Below are positions 34,061 to 43,483 of a DNA stretch of 64,000 bases, one piece after another (the stretch's first letter is position 1; the number at the start of each line of letters is the position of its first letter). The notes under the pieces are model-generated. The model did not search any database and had not been told where the DNA came from. It was given only the letters and a program-made list of their open reading frames with translations. Origin of the DNA: JADHUC01 sp964623055 (lineage in GTDB: Bacteria > Planctomycetota > Planctomycetia > Pirellulales > Pirellulaceae); NCBI GenBank assembly GCA_964623055.1, contig CAZURK010000001.1, forward strand, positions 1-64,000. The letters run 5' to 3'. The position numbers were made by a program, and so were the translations under genes.

Positions 34061-35335
34061 TCATTTGCCGAGCAACGCCAGTGCCTCCAGGATTCGGTCC
34101 ACCTCTTCCGCAGTGTTGTAGTGTACCAACCCGATGCGCACCATACCGTCGGGCTCCAGGCAAAGCGTCTCGGTCAACTGCAGCGCGTAGTAATTGCCTT
34201 GCCACACGCAAATGCCGCGCTGGCCAAGGTACTCGGCCAACTCTGCCGATCGTTTTTTCGCGTGCGTGATCGACAACGTGGGCAGGCGTTCGGAGAAACG
34301 GTCCGGATCGGTGATCCCCCAGATGCGTACGTCCTCCAAATCGGCCAGTCCTGCGACTAGTCGTGCGGCCAACTGCCGCTCGTAGTCGCCGATCACAGCA
34401 TACGCTTCGCGCAGAGCCGCACGACGGTCCAGACTGTCGTCCGACGTATGCCGACGGCCAACGTCAGCCAGATAATCGACCGCGGCCAGTGTGCCCGATA
34501 TGCCTTCGTGGTTCTGTGTGCCGGTCATCCATTTGCCGGGTAACGAATCCGGCGCGGGTCGCACCTTGTAGGCCGACAGTTCTTCCAGCAGTTCTCGTTT
34601 CCCCCACATCGCCCCAACGTGTGGCCCGAAGAACTTGTACGCCGAACACGCCAAGAAATCGCACCCGAATGCGGCTACGTCGACCAGCGAGTGTGGCGTA
34701 AAGTGCACTGAGTCCAGAAAGCTTAGCGCCCCGGCTTCGCGGGCCCACCGACAGATATCCGCGGCGGGGTTGATCGAACCGACCGAATTGGACGCGCACC
34801 CGACCGCCACCAGACGCGTGCGATCGGTAATCTTCGAGCGAAGATCTTCCAGATCCAACGTGCAGTCTTCGGGGTGAAGACCCACGTAGCGGATCGTTGC
34901 TCCTGCATCTTGTGCGGCCAGGACCCAGGGGGTCACGTTCGCGTCGTGGTCCAGTCGTGTGACGACCACCTCGTCACCGGCCTGCCAAGTCTTGGCCAGT
35001 GCACGCGACAACGCAAACGTAAGCGTCGTCATGTTGGGCCCGAAGTAGACGGTCTCGGGATCTTCGGCGCCCAGCAAATCGGCCACCGCACGGTGCGCTT
35101 CGGCCAACATGGCGTCACTGTCGCGAGCGGTCGGGAACAGACCGTCGTGGTTCGCGTTGTTGTGCGCGTAGTAGTGCCCGACGGCGTCGATCACGCATTG
35201 CGGCACCTGCGTACCGGCAGGCCCATCGAAGTAGACGATCGGACGACCGTTGACTTCGCGACGCAGGGCCGGAAACTGGCTCCGGCAGTACTCAAGTAGC
35301 TCGTTCGTCCACAAATCTCTTCCCCTTGCCTTCAA
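34061..35335 (-). CDS. Class V aminotransferase-fold PLP enzyme, cysteine desulfurase-like
   Basis: 424 residues. It shows the class V PLP fold: VYFDGPAGTQVP near the start, TTLTFALSRAL, DHDANVTPW, a PLP-Asp segment FLDSVHFTPH and the Schiff-base Lys in CSAYKFFGPHVG (about 235). It matches the cysteine desulfurase-like family, but the C-terminal loop that carries the catalytic Cys in SufS is ICVWQGNYYAL here, with Tyr in place of Cys, so it may not be a desulfurase. Its start overlaps the end of the upstream adenylate-forming gene by 44 bases, implying translational coupling. Selenocysteine lyase-like or kynureninase-like activities are alternatives. Confidence 0.85.
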   Translation of the reverse strand: MKARGRDLWTNELLEYCRSQFPALRREVNGRPIVYFDGPAGTQVPQCVIDAVGHYYAHNNANHDGLFPTARDSDAMLAEAHRAVADLLGAEDPETVYFGPNMTTLTFALSRALAKTWQAGDEVVVTRLDHDANVTPWVLAAQDAGATIRYVGLHPEDCTLDLEDLRSKITDRTRLVAVGCASNSVGSINPAADICRWAREAGALSFLDSVHFTPHSLVDVAAFGCDFLACSAYKFFGPHVGAMWGKRELLEELSAYKVRPAPDSLPGKWMTGTQNHEGISGTLAAVDYLADVGRRHTSDDSLDRRAALREAYAVIGDYERQLAARLVAGLADLEDVRIWGITDPDRFSERLPTLSITHAKKRSAELAEYLGQRGICVWQGNYYALQLTETLCLEPDGMVRIGLVHYNTAEEVDRILEALALLGK

Positions 35336-36581
35336 AACGCGGCAGCGACCCGAGTGGTACGCACTGCACTTCGACTTTCAGCCCCAGCCGCAAACGAAGT
35401 TCCTTGGCGACACGGTCCGGTTTGTCCAGGCGATCCTCAATCTCCACGGCCAATGCGTCCATTTCGCCGACCCGGTGCGCCACCATGCGGTATTCCACGA
35501 TTTCAGGAAAGCTGCGCAGAATCTGCTCGACGGAACTCGGAAACACGTTCACGCCGCGGATCACCAGCATGTCGTCCGCACGTCCCAGCACGCCGCCCTC
35601 CAATAGGACAAAGCGATTGTCGCCCGGTGCGTTCCACGTGGGACGAACGAGATCCCCCGTGCGGTAGCGGATGACGGGGCTGCCGGGGCGGCCCAGGCTG
35701 GTCAGCACCAATTCGGACAATTCTAATTCGCCAGCCGGCTGTCCGGTCTCGACCGAAAGGAACTCTGCGATGAACTCGCTTTCGGCCACGTGCAAGCCCC
35801 GGCGCTCGCTGTCGGCGTACCCCCACGGCCCCACCTCGGACGCGCCGGCGTGGTCGATCACTTTGGCGTCCCACGCACTCCCGATGCGTTCACGAACCGA
35901 CGGCAGCGAACCGCCCGGCTCGCCCGCAACAATCACTTTCTGCACGGCCAGTGCCGTGGGATCGATCTGGTTCTCCGACGCCACCTCGACCATGTGCAGA
36001 GCGTAGCTGGGCGTGCAGAAAATGGCCGTCACGCGGCAGATCTGAGCCATCTCCAGCCGAGCCAACGTATTGAGCCCGCCGCCGGGAATCGCCAGAATGC
36101 CACGGGCAACAGCCGCGTCGTGGGCGCTCCAGAAGCCTATGAACGGCCCGTAGGAGAACGCGAACAAGCCGCGATCGCCCGCCTTCAACTCGGCAGCGTC
36201 CAGCACGTACTGCCACGTGTCAGTCCACCATTGCCAATCCTCCGCCGTGTCCAACACGATCATCGGCCTGCCGCGCGTCCCGGACGTGCGGTGAAAGCGG
36301 ACGTACTCGGAGATGGGATACGTCAGATTGGCCGCCAGAACATCGTGCGCGGCGCCTGCCAACTCGTCTTTGAATGTAAACGGCAGATCGGCCAACTGCT
36401 CCATCGACTCGATCGGCAAGCGCAAGTCGGGCAACTTGTCGTGGTAGAAGCGGTTTTGTGGTAGCACCCTGGTCAACAGGGCGTTCAACTTGTCCAGTTG
36501 GTACCCCGCCAACGCTTCCGGATCGAGGCGTTCCAGTTCCCGTCGCTGTTCGAAAGTGGTGCTTATCATACGGAGAATCAT
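35292..36581 (-). CDS. Phenylacetate-CoA ligase (PaaK)-like adenylate-forming enzyme
   Basis: 429 residues from the ATG at 36581 (another in-frame ATG at 36569). The P-loop motif FHRTSGTRGRPMIV, AGEPGGS, HAGASEVGPWGY, the hinge YRTGDLV and a C-terminal RGVNVFPSSVEQIL follow PaaK. Such enzymes adenylate an aryl or alkyl acid and pass it to CoA. The substrate is unknown. The frame is open further upstream (to 36884), but that part is low-complexity and overlaps the divergent transporter region. It is coupled to the PLP-enzyme gene; together they could modify a small acid or amino acid. Confidence 0.85.
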   Translation of the reverse strand: MILRMISTTFEQRRELERLDPEALAGYQLDKLNALLTRVLPQNRFYHDKLPDLRLPIESMEQLADLPFTFKDELAGAAHDVLAANLTYPISEYVRFHRTSGTRGRPMIVLDTAEDWQWWTDTWQYVLDAAELKAGDRGLFAFSYGPFIGFWSAHDAAVARGILAIPGGGLNTLARLEMAQICRVTAIFCTPSYALHMVEVASENQIDPTALAVQKVIVAGEPGGSLPSVRERIGSAWDAKVIDHAGASEVGPWGYADSERRGLHVAESEFIAEFLSVETGQPAGELELSELVLTSLGRPGSPVIRYRTGDLVRPTWNAPGDNRFVLLEGGVLGRADDMLVIRGVNVFPSSVEQILRSFPEIVEYRMVAHRVGEMDALAVEIEDRLDKPDRVAKELRLRLGLKVEVQCVPLGSLPRFEGKGKRFVDERAT

Positions 36582-36807
36582 ACGATTTGGCGCCCTTATG
36601 CGAAAGGCAGCCGAGCCGATTCGTCCGTTCATGGCACAATGATCCGGCGCAAGTTCCGGTGTCACCGTGAACTCAACCCATGCATTGGCTCTTGTGTAAT
36701 GCGGCTGGATCGGCAAAATAGTCAAGTTTGCGGATGTCCGGCCCGTGGAATCTCGCATCCCGTACCGCGCATCTCGAATCCCGTATCCCAACAACTTCTT
36801 CAATCCC

Positions 36808-38046
36808 ATGTCCGACGAACCCCGCAAGGGCTCGCTGCTGGTCATCTTCCTCACGGTTTTCATCGACCTGCTCGGGTTTGGCATGGTTCTGCCGCTTCTG
36901 CCGATCTACGGCGAGTTCTTCACGGAAGACCCGATGGGGTGGCGGTTGGGACTGCTGATGGCGAGCTTCTCGATGATGCAGTTCCTGTTTGCACCTCTGT
37001 GGGGCCGACTCTCGGACCACATCGGTCGGCGGCCGGTGCTGATGATCGGGCTGGCGGGTTCGGTGGTCTTCTACACGTTGTTCGGAATTGCCACGATCCG
37101 CGGCAGCCTTGCGCTACTGTTCGTTTCGCGGATCGGAGCCGGCATTGCTGGTGCGACGATCCCCACTGCCCAGGCGTATATTGCCGATTCCACATCGCTG
37201 GAGAAACGTCCCAAAGGGATGGCGCTGATCGGCGTGGCGTTCGGCTTGGGTTTTACCTTCGGACCCGTGTTGGCATTCCTGGCGGTTCCCACCGGGCGCG
37301 GCGACCCAGGACCCTGGCCGGGCTTCGCCGCGGCAATTCTATCGGCCGCGGCATTGTTGCTGGCGGTTTTCAAACTGCCCGAATCCAAACGCGCCGATAG
37401 CACCTCGGCGGCACGCAAGCTACTTGATATGGAAGCCTTTCGACAGGCAGTCACGGTTCCGTCGATCGGGATGTTGTTGATGGTGGTATTCTTGTGCATA
37501 TTCACGTTCGCCAATCTGGAAACCAGTTCGTCAATATTGATCTGGGGCGACAAAGAAGCCACGGACAGCCCGTTCTGTTTCACCTGGGCGCAAGTGTGTT
37601 TGACTCACGCATACATCGGCTTCACCCTGGCCGCAATCCAAGGCGGGCTGGTCCGCCGCTTGGCGGGCAGAATCGCCGAAGGCAAGTTGGCCACCTTCGG
37701 TGCGGCGGTCAATGTGGTCGGGTTTGTCATCATGGTCGTGGCCATCAACTGCGCTTCCGTCGCTCTGTTGCTGGGGTCGTTGGCCGTCATCGTGACCGGA
37801 GTATCGTTCATACAACCGAATCTGAATTCCCTGCTATCCCGGCGGAGTGATCCGAAAAGACAAGGCGTCATCTTGGGAGCCGCCCAAAGCGTCAATGCGC
37901 TGGGACGTATCCTCGGATCTGGGATCGGCATCCCTTTGCTGAAACTGGACTACACCATGCCGTCATACGTCGGTGCCGGTTTGATGGCAGTCGTGCTGGT
38001 GCTGGTGATCGTTGCCTCACGTAGCGGAGGTGACTACCCCGGTTGA
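36808..38046 (+). CDS. MFS transporter, tetracycline-resistance-like (TCR) subfamily
   Basis: 412 residues with about 12 hydrophobic segments. The cytoplasmic loop signature is clear: LWGRLSDHIGRRPVLMIG after helix 2, and SRIGAGIAGATIPTAQAYIA in helices 4-5. Such proton-coupled transporters export drugs or metabolites across the inner membrane. The start at 36808 avoids the low-complexity upstream frame (IPYRASRIPYP), translated from a short tandem direct repeat of the type CATCCCGTA/CGAATCCCGTATC just before the gene. The C-terminal segment differs from classical TetA in length only modestly. Substrate unknown. Confidence 0.88.
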   Translation: MSDEPRKGSLLVIFLTVFIDLLGFGMVLPLLPIYGEFFTEDPMGWRLGLLMASFSMMQFLFAPLWGRLSDHIGRRPVLMIGLAGSVVFYTLFGIATIRGSLALLFVSRIGAGIAGATIPTAQAYIADSTSLEKRPKGMALIGVAFGLGFTFGPVLAFLAVPTGRGDPGPWPGFAAAILSAAALLLAVFKLPESKRADSTSAARKLLDMEAFRQAVTVPSIGMLLMVVFLCIFTFANLETSSSILIWGDKEATDSPFCFTWAQVCLTHAYIGFTLAAIQGGLVRRLAGRIAEGKLATFGAAVNVVGFVIMVVAINCASVALLLGSLAVIVTGVSFIQPNLNSLLSRRSDPKRQGVILGAAQSVNALGRILGSGIGIPLLKLDYTMPSYVGAGLMAVVLVLVIVASRSGGDYPG

Positions 38047-38314
38047 ACGATCCGCCGGAGATAATCCCGATCGACGTTGGACGTCAGTTGTTTGTTGACG
38101 ATTTTCTCATCGAGTCGGCGACCGGCTGTTCTTCTGCGCCAGCGGGCGGAACGCCAAGGAAGACACAACCGGCCTGGCCTTCTTGCGCCGAGACGGCTTC
38201 GCCTCGATGCAGACCGACGACGACGGGACGCTCGCGCCGATTCTCGAAGGCGTACCGAGGAGCTGCTCGATCCACGTCCGGCTCGATGCGCTGAGTTCAC
38301 CCGGCGAATCGTAG
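38043..38314 (+). pseudogene. Deletion remnant of an IDIG-x-RELFVDD-type secreted protein gene
   Basis: The first ~27 codons (frame of 38043) read IPIDVGRQLFVDDFLIES, matching SPIDIGSRRELFVDDYLIES of the intact protein at 45187-46629. From 38123 a different frame continues RLFFCASGRNAK and GLAFLRRDGFASMQTDDDG to a TAG at 38312, matching the late IRIDGFVSV region of that family. About 400 residues between are missing and the two pieces are out of frame, so this is a gene reduced by an internal deletion. It begins inside the last codon of the MFS gene. Confidence 0.7.
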
Positions 38315-38343
38315 CACATCGCCCTGTGGCGTCTTCTCCTCGG

Positions 38344-39474
38344 TCACGGCGCGGCGTCCAGGTCGTACAGCCGGTAGGTCTTGGTGATCTTCGCGCCGCC
38401 CTTCTCCAAACTGCGGCGCGCGGCTCGGTTCGACTCCAGGATCCAGGACAATTCCACTTCGCGAATTCCCGACTTCAGCAATGGCGGCACCAGCCCGTGC
38501 AGCAGCGTTATCCCCACTCCCCATCGCTGGTACTCAGGCAACACGTTGGCCGCAATCACGCGTGCTTTCTTGATCCGGTGCTTCTTGCACAACAGACGGA
38601 GAAATCCGAAAGGAAAGAGCCGGCCGTCGATCTTCTTGATTCGCGGATTGTAGTCTGGTAGGCAGAAGATGGCGCCGGCGACTTTGCCGTCGATCTCCGC
38701 CGCGATTGCCAGATCGGGCACGATCAGGTGGCGCAACTCGCGGGCCGTATGTCGCACCTCGGCCTCGGACATCGGCACGAAGCCCCAGTTGTTGATCATC
38801 GACTGGTTGTAGACGGTCAGAAACGTCTCGACCTCCTCCAGAAAGCGGCTGGTGTCCAGCGGCCGCAACACCACGCCCTGGCTTTCGATGATGTGCTCGC
38901 ACAGGTCCAGAAGCCGTTCTTCCAGCTTCGGCAACCACTCGATCCGCCCCCAATAGGCGTATGTATCCTGCGTCTTGCGGAAACCGTACCTTTCGATCAA
39001 TGCGGCGTAGTACCGCGGGTTGTAGGTCATCATGAAAAAGGGCGAGCTGTCGAAGCCGTCGACGAGCAGGCCTGCTTCATGGTTCAGCGAGGGATTGGTC
39101 GGCCCGCGGAGCCAGTCAATGTCGCGCTGGGCAAACCAGCCGCGCACCGCGTCGAACAGGGCGTCGGCGACCTGTTGATCGTCAATACACTCGAAGAACC
39201 CAAAAAAGCCTCGCCGATCCTGCTGTTGCTCGATGTGGCCGTGGTTGAGGATCGCCGCGATGCGGCCGCAGACCTCGCCATCGCGATAGGCCAGGAAGGT
39301 CTGCGCCTGGTTGCGTTCGTAAAAGGGGTTGTACCGGTAGCCGACGAGTTCTTTCTGGTTGCGGCGCAGCGGCGGGATCCAGTACGGATCGTCGCGGTAG
39401 AGCGTCCAGGGGAACCGCAGAAACTGCTTTTTCTGGCGGCGCGTGGCGACCGGTTGAACGACCAGATGGGACAT
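38344..39474 (-). CDS. GNAT-like N-acetyltransferase-fold protein
   Basis: 376 residues. The N-terminal 130 residues (RFPWTLYRDDPYWIPPLRR, QTFLAYRDGEVCGRIAAILN) and the C-terminal part (VLPEYQRWGVGITLLHGLVP then EVELSWILESNRAARRSLEK) show the acetyl-CoA-binding 'R-x-x-G-x-G' logic of GNAT folds, here in the variant RWGVGI. Such planctomycete proteins are usually annotated as hypothetical or N-acetyltransferase. Substrate unknown. The ATG at 39474 has only a weak site. It follows the large HzsA-related gene on the same strand with a 65-base gap. Confidence 0.78.
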   Translation of the reverse strand: MSHLVVQPVATRRQKKQFLRFPWTLYRDDPYWIPPLRRNQKELVGYRYNPFYERNQAQTFLAYRDGEVCGRIAAILNHGHIEQQQDRRGFFGFFECIDDQQVADALFDAVRGWFAQRDIDWLRGPTNPSLNHEAGLLVDGFDSSPFFMMTYNPRYYAALIERYGFRKTQDTYAYWGRIEWLPKLEERLLDLCEHIIESQGVVLRPLDTSRFLEEVETFLTVYNQSMINNWGFVPMSEAEVRHTARELRHLIVPDLAIAAEIDGKVAGAIFCLPDYNPRIKKIDGRLFPFGFLRLLCKKHRIKKARVIAANVLPEYQRWGVGITLLHGLVPPLLKSGIREVELSWILESNRAARRSLEKGGAKITKTYRLYDLDAAP

Positions 39475-39539
39475 AAGCGGACCAAGCCCTCGGGAATCGC
39501 TTCAGATTCTTGCGGTATAATTTGCGCGCGGCGCGCACA

Positions 39540-42500
39540 TTACTTCGGATCGGCAGGCTTCCGTTTAAATGCGTCGGCGGCCTCTTCGGCGTTCACAACA
39601 CGGTTGTAGATTCGCAGGCCAGAGATCCAACCGTTCACCTGATACGGTGCTGACGGTCCTCCGCTGTATTGACCAACGTGCAGCGGCCCGTTCCAGGTCG
39701 CTTGGATGATGTGGCCGGGTTTCTCGGCCACTTTCTGGCCGTCTTGGAACAGACGAGTGGTGCGGCCGTCGAACGTTCCGACCAAATGGGTCCATCGCCC
39801 GAGCGCGGGCTTGCCGCCGTCGCAGTCGATGCCGCCCACGTGCCAGCGCCAACCTGCCCCAATCCGCTGCAGGAACCAACCGGCTTGGCGCCAGTGCCCG
39901 CAACTGACAATGACCGGCATCTGCGATTCAGCGGTGAAGTACACCCAGAACTCGACCGAGAGCCGCGTATTCAAATCAAACTCCGGCTGATGGGCGAATG
40001 TGACATGGCCTCCTTGGCGAATGTCAAGCATGCCGTCTGCGATCTGTGCCTTACCGTGCACGGTTCCGGGTGCAGTGCCGCCTCCGTAGAGAGAAGCGTT
40101 TGCGTTTTGCGCGAATGTGGCTTCAAAGACCGGCTCCTTGATCTCCGGCAACGCCGCGGCTACTGCGGGCGAGGAAGATGCACTTTCTGCCCCTCGCCGG
40201 TTGACTGCGCGCACGGCATACGCATGTTCGACGCCAGCCGAGAGATCCACGTCGGTGTACTGCAGTCGGGCAACCGGTTCTGTGGTCAGGCAGGCGAACT
40301 GGTCGCTACCGGCCTTGCCACGATAGACGTGATATCGCAAACAAGTGTCGCCCTGCTCCAGCCACCGTAATTCGACGCGTCCTGGAGCCGATTTCGCTTT
40401 CAAACCCGTGGGCGGCGGCGGTTCGGGCAAAGGCGGCACGGAAATGGATGTGCGGATAGGCTGACTACGGTCATCGTCCGTGACAAGGACCAGTGCGTAG
40501 TGGTTTAGCCCTTCCGGCACTTCGGCGTCTGCGAATTCAAATAGCCGCGTGGCTGTGACCAGTGTCTCGTCAGTAGGCGTGAAATCAGCTTGTGCACTTC
40601 GGTGGATCTCGCTGCCCAGCCCTATCGTTTCCGCCGAACGCTCCCACGAGAGATGCACAATACTCTCGACATCCACGCGTGCCTCCAGCGTTGGCAGCGA
40701 CTCGGGCAGCGACGGCGGCAACAGACGCCGGCAACTGCCCGCATTGATTTCTGCGCCGGGCATGTCGGAGCGCGGCGCGGCCAGGGCCCTCCGGCGTCCA
40801 TCGCTGATAATCGCAAGCATGGATTGATAGTGTGAATCGTTGGTCGAGGCGAAGCTTACGACCGGTTTGCCTTCGGTATCCCGAGGCGACGGCGTCTGCG
40901 GTGCGAAGGACTCTAGCGGCAGATCCGCGTGTACATACCCGCCGGTCCGCAGGATATGGATTCGTTGACGACCGGGATCGACCTGTCGATCGCGACACAT
41001 CCCCAGTCCCAAGCCGTCGGCGCCTTCCGGAAGCGGGGCACGCAGAATCCGGCTCCGCTCCGGATGCTGGAGGTTGAACCAGTCGTTCTCGAACATGGTA
41101 ACTTGGCCGTTCTTTCCGTGGCATCGCACGCATCCGGCGCTCTGCATTTCCGCAATCAGTGCGTTTTTCACGTCCGGCCAGGCGTTGATCTTGCATCCAT
41201 GATCGGTGTAGTCCCACGTACCGTGGTACAGGCCGTTGGTGTCGATCCAGGCCATCAGCAAGTCGCGTTCGGTTCGATTGAGATTCGCAATGTGTTCGTC
41301 GTGACCGGAAACCAGAATTTCTGCCAAAGGCGCGGCGCCGGAACCGTGAGATCGAGGCTGGAAGATCTGTGCGGACCATCGGGCCGTGCCGTTCATGCAG
41401 TCGATGCCCGAGATCCAATAGGCGATCAACTGAGTCTCCCGGCGGGTCACAAGGTTCTCGTAGCCGATATTGAAATATTCGGTCCAGCCGCCCGACAGAT
41501 CCATTCCCGCGGCAATCCCTTCTTCTCCGCCATGGCAACGCACACAGTGTTTGTCCATTATCGGCTGAATCATCGAGGGATAGTCGATGAAACCAGTTCC
41601 CCACGACTCCGGTTTCGGCCGGACCGGCCGCCGCGAGACCGCCAGACGGTCGCCCGAGTTGGCTGGCGTGTGGTATTTGTGCTCGTGACAACCGATGCAG
41701 GATCGAGTTACACCGGGTGCGGCTTGGACAAAGGTCCGCATGCTCTGCACTAGCCGTCCTTCGTCGTCCAACGCCTGCAAGTAAAGGGCTCGTCCGGCCG
41801 GCACCTCGAAATAGGCCGATCCATCCTCTTCGACCGGTACTACGCCCAGGTAGTTCTTTGCGCTGAAGGCCAAGATGGCGCTGACCAGAAACGTCTGGTT
41901 CATAGCTCCGCCCGGCGTAGCGCTGGTGCGCGATGTTTCTTCGATCACGCGCAGCCATTTGACTTCGCCGGGCTCGACGCCCGTCAGACCCTCGTAGACA
42001 TCCTGTACGTACAAGCGGCCGGTCACTTCTTCGTGTTGTCGCCCGTCGGGGATGATCAGTGGTCGCGGACGCGGTTTGATCAGCATGGGGGAATGGCAGC
42101 AGATGTCCGGTTCGGCATGGACCAGTTGCCGATGGCCGTGCCGGTCCATGATCTCGATGGCGTTGAATGGGCTTCCTGCCGGTCGGCCGCTGAAGAGAAT
42201 CACGTCTCCGGACAGCGGCCAGGGCTCGCACGAATCGCCTCGATCGAATGTCGGATCGTCTGGAGTTTCGAAGTTGGTCATGGCCCCCGGGCTGTTCTTG
42301 CCCAGTCGCGTGTCGAGGATCCCAATGGTCCCTCGCGGCGGAGCGTTATGCCGAGTCAGCGATGCCGCGACCAAATGCGGTAAGCCCGGTACCGGGCGCG
42401 CGTCCAGCAACGCCTCAGGATGGACCATATTGTTGGCAAACATGGCCGTCTCGTTCGTGCCGTCCGGGAAAATGGTCCACAGGCTCTGCTGCGTTAGCGC

Positions 42501-43202
42501 CGTTTTGTCCACGTATTCCCAGCGACCTTGAAGGATCCGGCCATCCGGCAACACGCAAGGGTCGAATTCATTCACGTTGTTCACCGACAGCGTGCGGATG
42601 TCCGTGCCATCGGCGTTCATCACGTGCATGATGTCAACACCCTCGTTGGCACACGGCACCAAGCCATGTTGCCTCGTCGAAGTGAACACAATCCGACCGT
42701 CCGGCAAATACGCCGGGCTGACATCGTGCACACCGCCGTGCGATCCACGGTAGTCGTCTTCGCAGGGACAAGGGTCCGTCAGGCGTCTGAGGCCGCTGCC
42801 GTCGACCCCAATTTCGTAGATACTGGTGGATCCGGCCGCTTCGCCCTTGAAGCAAAACAGAAGTCGCTTACCGTCCCACGAAAGCTCCGGATCGCTGTAG
42901 ATCCCCTCGCCCAGCGTCTCTGGGGTAGTCGGGTCGATCACCGCTCGGACCTCGTGCTCTTCGAGTGGATCGCTGGGGTTTTCGATCACATAGATCCCGC
43001 CGCCCGGCTTCCATTTGTAGAACGTGTCATAGATGTGGATACCGACGTACGAGTGCCGTTTGGTGAACAGCAACGGTGCGTCAAGCAGGCCCGTCAGTTG
43101 AGGCGTCTTTTCTGTCGATTCCCCGGCCAAGGCTGGCTGCCATACGATCGCTCCAATGGTGAGGCCCACGAGTATCGCCAAAATCCATGTCTTATTGCTC
43201 AT
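39540..43202 (-). CDS. HzsA-related secreted multidomain protein: propeller, cytochrome motifs, Fn3, LamG
   Basis: 1220 residues. A signal peptide (WILAILVGLTIGAIVWQPAL) opens it. The N-terminal ~450 residues look like a beta-propeller (SDPELSWDGKRLLFCF, YLPDGRIVFTSTR, repeated D-G-x-x-I) as in HzsA-related proteins. Three c-type haem motifs follow: CIGCH near 500, CVRCH near 552 and CVRCH near 689. Fibronectin-type repeats (GLNHYALVLVTDDD, HVYRGKAGSD, VEHAYAVRAVN) fill 850-1030 and a LamG/concanavalin-like domain (LNTRLSVEFWVYFT, LHVGQYSGG) ends the chain. Expected location periplasm or surface; the haem motifs indicate electron transfer. The ATG at 43202 has AGGAA upstream and precedes the signal peptide. 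True hydrazine synthase activity is not implied. Confidence 0.85.
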   Translation of the reverse strand: MSNKTWILAILVGLTIGAIVWQPALAGESTEKTPQLTGLLDAPLLFTKRHSYVGIHIYDTFYKWKPGGGIYVIENPSDPLEEHEVRAVIDPTTPETLGEGIYSDPELSWDGKRLLFCFKGEAAGSTSIYEIGVDGSGLRRLTDPCPCEDDYRGSHGGVHDVSPAYLPDGRIVFTSTRQHGLVPCANEGVDIMHVMNADGTDIRTLSVNNVNEFDPCVLPDGRILQGRWEYVDKTALTQQSLWTIFPDGTNETAMFANNMVHPEALLDARPVPGLPHLVAASLTRHNAPPRGTIGILDTRLGKNSPGAMTNFETPDDPTFDRGDSCEPWPLSGDVILFSGRPAGSPFNAIEIMDRHGHRQLVHAEPDICCHSPMLIKPRPRPLIIPDGRQHEEVTGRLYVQDVYEGLTGVEPGEVKWLRVIEETSRTSATPGGAMNQTFLVSAILAFSAKNYLGVVPVEEDGSAYFEVPAGRALYLQALDDEGRLVQSMRTFVQAAPGVTRSCIGCHEHKYHTPANSGDRLAVSRRPVRPKPESWGTGFIDYPSMIQPIMDKHCVRCHGGEEGIAAGMDLSGGWTEYFNIGYENLVTRRETQLIAYWISGIDCMNGTARWSAQIFQPRSHGSGAAPLAEILVSGHDEHIANLNRTERDLLMAWIDTNGLYHGTWDYTDHGCKINAWPDVKNALIAEMQSAGCVRCHGKNGQVTMFENDWFNLQHPERSRILRAPLPEGADGLGLGMCRDRQVDPGRQRIHILRTGGYVHADLPLESFAPQTPSPRDTEGKPVVSFASTNDSHYQSMLAIISDGRRRALAAPRSDMPGAEINAGSCRRLLPPSLPESLPTLEARVDVESIVHLSWERSAETIGLGSEIHRSAQADFTPTDETLVTATRLFEFADAEVPEGLNHYALVLVTDDDRSQPIRTSISVPPLPEPPPPTGLKAKSAPGRVELRWLEQGDTCLRYHVYRGKAGSDQFACLTTEPVARLQYTDVDLSAGVEHAYAVRAVNRRGAESASSSPAVAAALPEIKEPVFEATFAQNANASLYGGGTAPGTVHGKAQIADGMLDIRQGGHVTFAHQPEFDLNTRLSVEFWVYFTAESQMPVIVSCGHWRQAGWFLQRIGAGWRWHVGGIDCDGGKPALGRWTHLVGTFDGRTTRLFQDGQKVAEKPGHIIQATWNGPLHVGQYSGGPSAPYQVNGWISGLRIYNRVVNAEEAADAFKRKPADPK

Positions 43203-43339
43203 GCCGTTCCTCGCGATCATGATTCAAGTGTGCATTTCCCGGACGAACTGTCGCAACATTATGACTGACGCATATGCCGCGGGTCAATGAACTTCAGCAC
43301 AGTTCCCAAGCCGGCGTCCGCGGCTGCCGTGCCGTCGGA

Positions 43340-43468
43340 TCGTTTAACCGCAAGGCCAGCGGCCTGCGCGGGAGTTGACCTCGGCTTGGCATCCCACTCT
43401 ACGCTGGAGAGAAACGCTACCCAACGTCCTCGCCGACGCGCGGCCCGTTGGGCACTGCGGTTAAACGA
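43340..43468. repeat. Diverged GTTTAAC-ended inverted repeat, copy 3
   Basis: Ends TCGTTTAACCGCA (43340-43352) and TGCGGTTAAACGA (43456-43468) are exact complements; the interior (AGGCCAGCGGCCTGCGCG against CGCGCGGCCCGTTGGGCAC) pairs imperfectly. It shares the GTTTAAC[GC]GC termini with the perfect copies at 24444 and 33904. It lies between the HzsA-related gene start and the following dehydrogenase stop. Confidence 0.65.
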
Positions 43469-43483
43469 AGGGAGCATAACCCG

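Noticed and set aside
36498..37400. 300-codon frame overlapping the MFS gene
   Set aside because: A shadow in another frame: the MFS frame has clear membrane segments and signature loops, while this one is Arg/Gly-rich.
39540..43202. True hydrazine synthase alpha subunit
   Set aside because: The propeller and CxxCH motifs are HzsA-related, but Fn3 and LamG domains and the lack of HzsB/HzsC neighbours speak against anammox hydrazine chemistry.
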